Part shown: one piece after another, positions 14,690 through 16,266 of the stretch
Numbering within the stretch: position 1 is the stretch's first letter
How the letters are laid out: every line of letters starts with the position of its first letter
Assembly (NCBI GenBank): GCA_964533785.1
Contig: CAZHNG010000140.1
Coordinates: 1-16,266 of the forward strand
Origin: JANQRV01 sp964533785
GTDB taxonomy: Bacteria; Bacteroidota; Bacteroidia; Chitinophagales; Saprospiraceae
Reading direction: 5' to 3'
Length of the DNA stretch: 16,266 bases
The notes under the pieces: model-generated
The model's input: the letters and a program-made list of their open reading frames with translations, nothing else
The model's database searches: none
Told to the model about the DNA's origin: nothing
Translations under genes and position numbers: made by a program

Positions 14690-16144
14690 ATGAGTAGTTG
14701 CAACCAGTACAATCATTATACCAGAAGAGATTTTTTGGCCAAAACAGGTATGGGGGTCGGGGCAATGGCGTTGGCTTCTTTGCTTCATCCTGCACCTATG
14801 CTAGGTCAATCCAATAAATTGTCTTTGACAAAGGGCGGTATATTAGGGCAGCCACATTTTGCTCCCAGCGCCAAACGGGTGATATTTCTTCACCAAAGCG
14901 GGGCCCCTTCTCAACTGGATCTTTTCGATTACAAACCGCTATTGAATAAAATGAACGGTGAGGAATTGCCATCTTCTGTTCGTAAAAACCAACGGTTAAC
15001 GGGGATGAGTGCCGGGCAGTCCTCTTTTCCGTTAGCAGGATCCTTATTTTCTTTTGATCAGTATGGGGAAAGCGGTGTCTGGGTGAGTGAATTGATGCCG
15101 CATACGGCCAAAATAGTGGATGAGCTTTGCTTCATCAAGTCGATGTATACGGAGGCCATTAACCATGATCCGGCTATTACTTTTATTCAGACGGGCTCGC
15201 AATTTGCCGGACGGCCCAGTATTGGTTCCTGGTTACACTATGGATTGGGGAGTGATAATGAAAATCTACCGGCCTTCATTGTTTTAGTGACCAAAAACAA
15301 AGGTGGGCAACCGCTATATGCACGCTTATGGGGAAACGGTTTTCTTCCTTCCAGGTATCAGGGGGTGCAATTCCGGTCGGGCAAAGATCCCGTGCTTTAT
15401 CTGAGTAACCCGGATGGCTTTGACGGAAAGGACCGGCGCAAGATGCTGGATTACCTGAAGCGTTTGCACGAAATGGAATACGAAACCAGCGATGACCCCG
15501 AATTGCTCAACCGGATTGCACAATACGAAATGGCCTACAGAATGCAAACTTCCGTTCCGGCGGTACTGGATTTTTCGGACGAGCCGGATTATATCTTTGA
15601 TCTTTATGGGCCTGAGGCAAAAGACCCGGGAACTTTTGCCGCTAATTGTCTTCTGGCAAGGCGTTTAGCAGAAAGGGGGGTGAAATTCATTCAATTGTAC
15701 CATCAGGGATGGGATCAGCATTTGCGGTTGCCATCGGGCATCAAAGTACAGGCCAGAGAAACTGATCAAGCTTCCGCAGCACTGGTTATGGATCTTAAAC
15801 AAAGAGGGCTGCTGGAGGATACTTTGGTGATCTGGGCGGGAGAGTTTGGGAGAACGGCCTATTCCCAGGGTAAATTGACAATTGACGATTACGGGCGGGA
15901 TCATCATCCGCGTTGCTTTACGATCTGGATGGCAGGAGGTGGGGTAAAAGCTGGATTCACGCTGGGAGAAACAGACGATTTTGGGTATAACGTTGTAAAA
16001 GATCCGGTTCACGTCCATGATTTTCAAGCGACACTGCTTTACATGCTGGGGATTGATCATGAAAAATTAGTTTTTAAGCACCAGGGGAGGCGCTATCGGT
16101 TGACGGATGTACACGGACACGTGGTTAAGGATATTTTGGCGTAA
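14690..16144 (+). CDS. DUF1501 protein with Tat signal
   Basis: A 484-residue DUF1501 protein, an alkaline-phosphatase/sulfatase-fold family of unknown activity. The N-terminus has a twin-arginine motif, TRRDFL (R12-R13), followed by a hydrophobic stretch ending about LGQ at residue 40, so it should be exported folded by Tat. Family blocks include VIFLHQSGAPSQLDLFDYKP, GVKFIQLYHQGWDQH, VIWAGEFGRTAYSQG and the histidine-rich GRDHHPRCFTIWMAGGG; the conserved Asp/His residues are probably metal ligands. It lies 27 bp after the DUF1549/DUF1553 lipoprotein gene, a pairing seen widely, so the two likely work together in the periplasm. It is the last gene of the rightward run in view. The start at 14690 is the one that retains the Tat motif; no Shine-Dalgarno precedes it. 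Confidence 0.92.
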   Translation: MSSCNQYNHYTRRDFLAKTGMGVGAMALASLLHPAPMLGQSNKLSLTKGGILGQPHFAPSAKRVIFLHQSGAPSQLDLFDYKPLLNKMNGEELPSSVRKNQRLTGMSAGQSSFPLAGSLFSFDQYGESGVWVSELMPHTAKIVDELCFIKSMYTEAINHDPAITFIQTGSQFAGRPSIGSWLHYGLGSDNENLPAFIVLVTKNKGGQPLYARLWGNGFLPSRYQGVQFRSGKDPVLYLSNPDGFDGKDRRKMLDYLKRLHEMEYETSDDPELLNRIAQYEMAYRMQTSVPAVLDFSDEPDYIFDLYGPEAKDPGTFAANCLLARRLAERGVKFIQLYHQGWDQHLRLPSGIKVQARETDQASAALVMDLKQRGLLEDTLVIWAGEFGRTAYSQGKLTIDDYGRDHHPRCFTIWMAGGGVKAGFTLGETDDFGYNVVKDPVHVHDFQATLLYMLGIDHEKLVFKHQGRRYRLTDVHGHVVKDILA

Positions 16145-16239
16145 AGTCTCGGTATAAAAAAATACGAATTTAAGGTAGCGGTTGCACGGTTGATGCTGCC
16201 GCCGGGCCGAGGTAATTAATTGTTATTTAAATAAAATTT

Positions 16240-16263
16240 GGGTGGGGTAAAAAATGCCCGCCC
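16240..16263 (+). terminator. Possible hairpin at the right edge
   Basis: GGGTGGG (16240-16246) can pair with CCCGCCC (16257-16263), six G-C pairs and one T-G wobble, around a 10-base AT-rich loop. Only ATT follows before the window ends, so a T-tract cannot be checked. It lies 96 bp after the DUF1501 stop and could end the rightward operon. The rest of 16145-16239 shows no gene, only a distant CTCGG/CCGAG pair (16148-16152 and 16207-16211). Confidence 0.3.
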
Positions 16264-16266
16264 ATT

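Noticed and set aside
16148..16211. CTCGG/CCGAG inverted repeat as a terminator after the DUF1501 gene
   Set aside because: The arms are only five strong pairs and are separated by more than 50 bases, with no T-tract after the right arm.

Overview
The window looks like chromosomal DNA from a Bacteroidota bacterium, perhaps a Saprospiria/Lewinella-like marine lineage (inference). Supporting signs are a moderate GC content, A-rich translation starts with almost no Shine-Dalgarno sequences, short intergenic gaps, lipoprotein signal peptides, and a gene set (sulfatase, GH2, PhyH, PSCyt1/DUF1549/DUF1553, DUF1501) shared by marine Bacteroidota and Planctomycetes. No rRNA, tRNA, CRISPR array, insertion sequence or phage gene was seen.

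The layout is two divergent, tightly packed gene runs around a 156-bp intergenic region (5499-5654). Leftward (minus strand), in transcription order: an alpha/beta hydrolase; a class II aldolase fused to a short-chain dehydrogenase; a PEP-hydrolase-family TIM barrel (PF09370); a Tm-1-like/UPF0261 ATP-binding protein; and a sulfatase lipoprotein that runs off the left edge. Gaps are -4, 29, 29 and 21 bp, so this is probably one operon. Rightward (plus strand): a DJ-1/PfpI protein; a secreted glycoside hydrolase family 2 enzyme; a PhyH-type Fe(II)/2-oxoglutarate dioxygenase; a membrane DUF2231 protein with a c-type heme domain and leucine-rich repeats; a large PSCyt1-DUF1549-LamG-DUF1553 lipoprotein; and a Tat-exported DUF1501 protein. 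Gaps run from a few bases to about 46 bp, and a possible hairpin lies at the right edge.

The gene content suggests a catabolic locus (inference). Exported sulfatase, GH2 and cytochrome/DUF1501 proteins would strip or oxidise a sulfated, possibly modified glycoside outside the cytoplasm. The hydrolase, dioxygenase, aldolase/dehydrogenase and the Tm-1/TIM-barrel pair would process the released product inside. The two neighbouring genes for the Tm-1-like protein and the TIM barrel correspond to the two halves of the single plant Tm-1 protein, and their biochemical role is not established. No SusC/SusD pair, dedicated transporter or transcriptional regulator is visible, so this is not a classical polysaccharide utilisation locus as far as the window shows. 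The substrate cannot be named from sequence.
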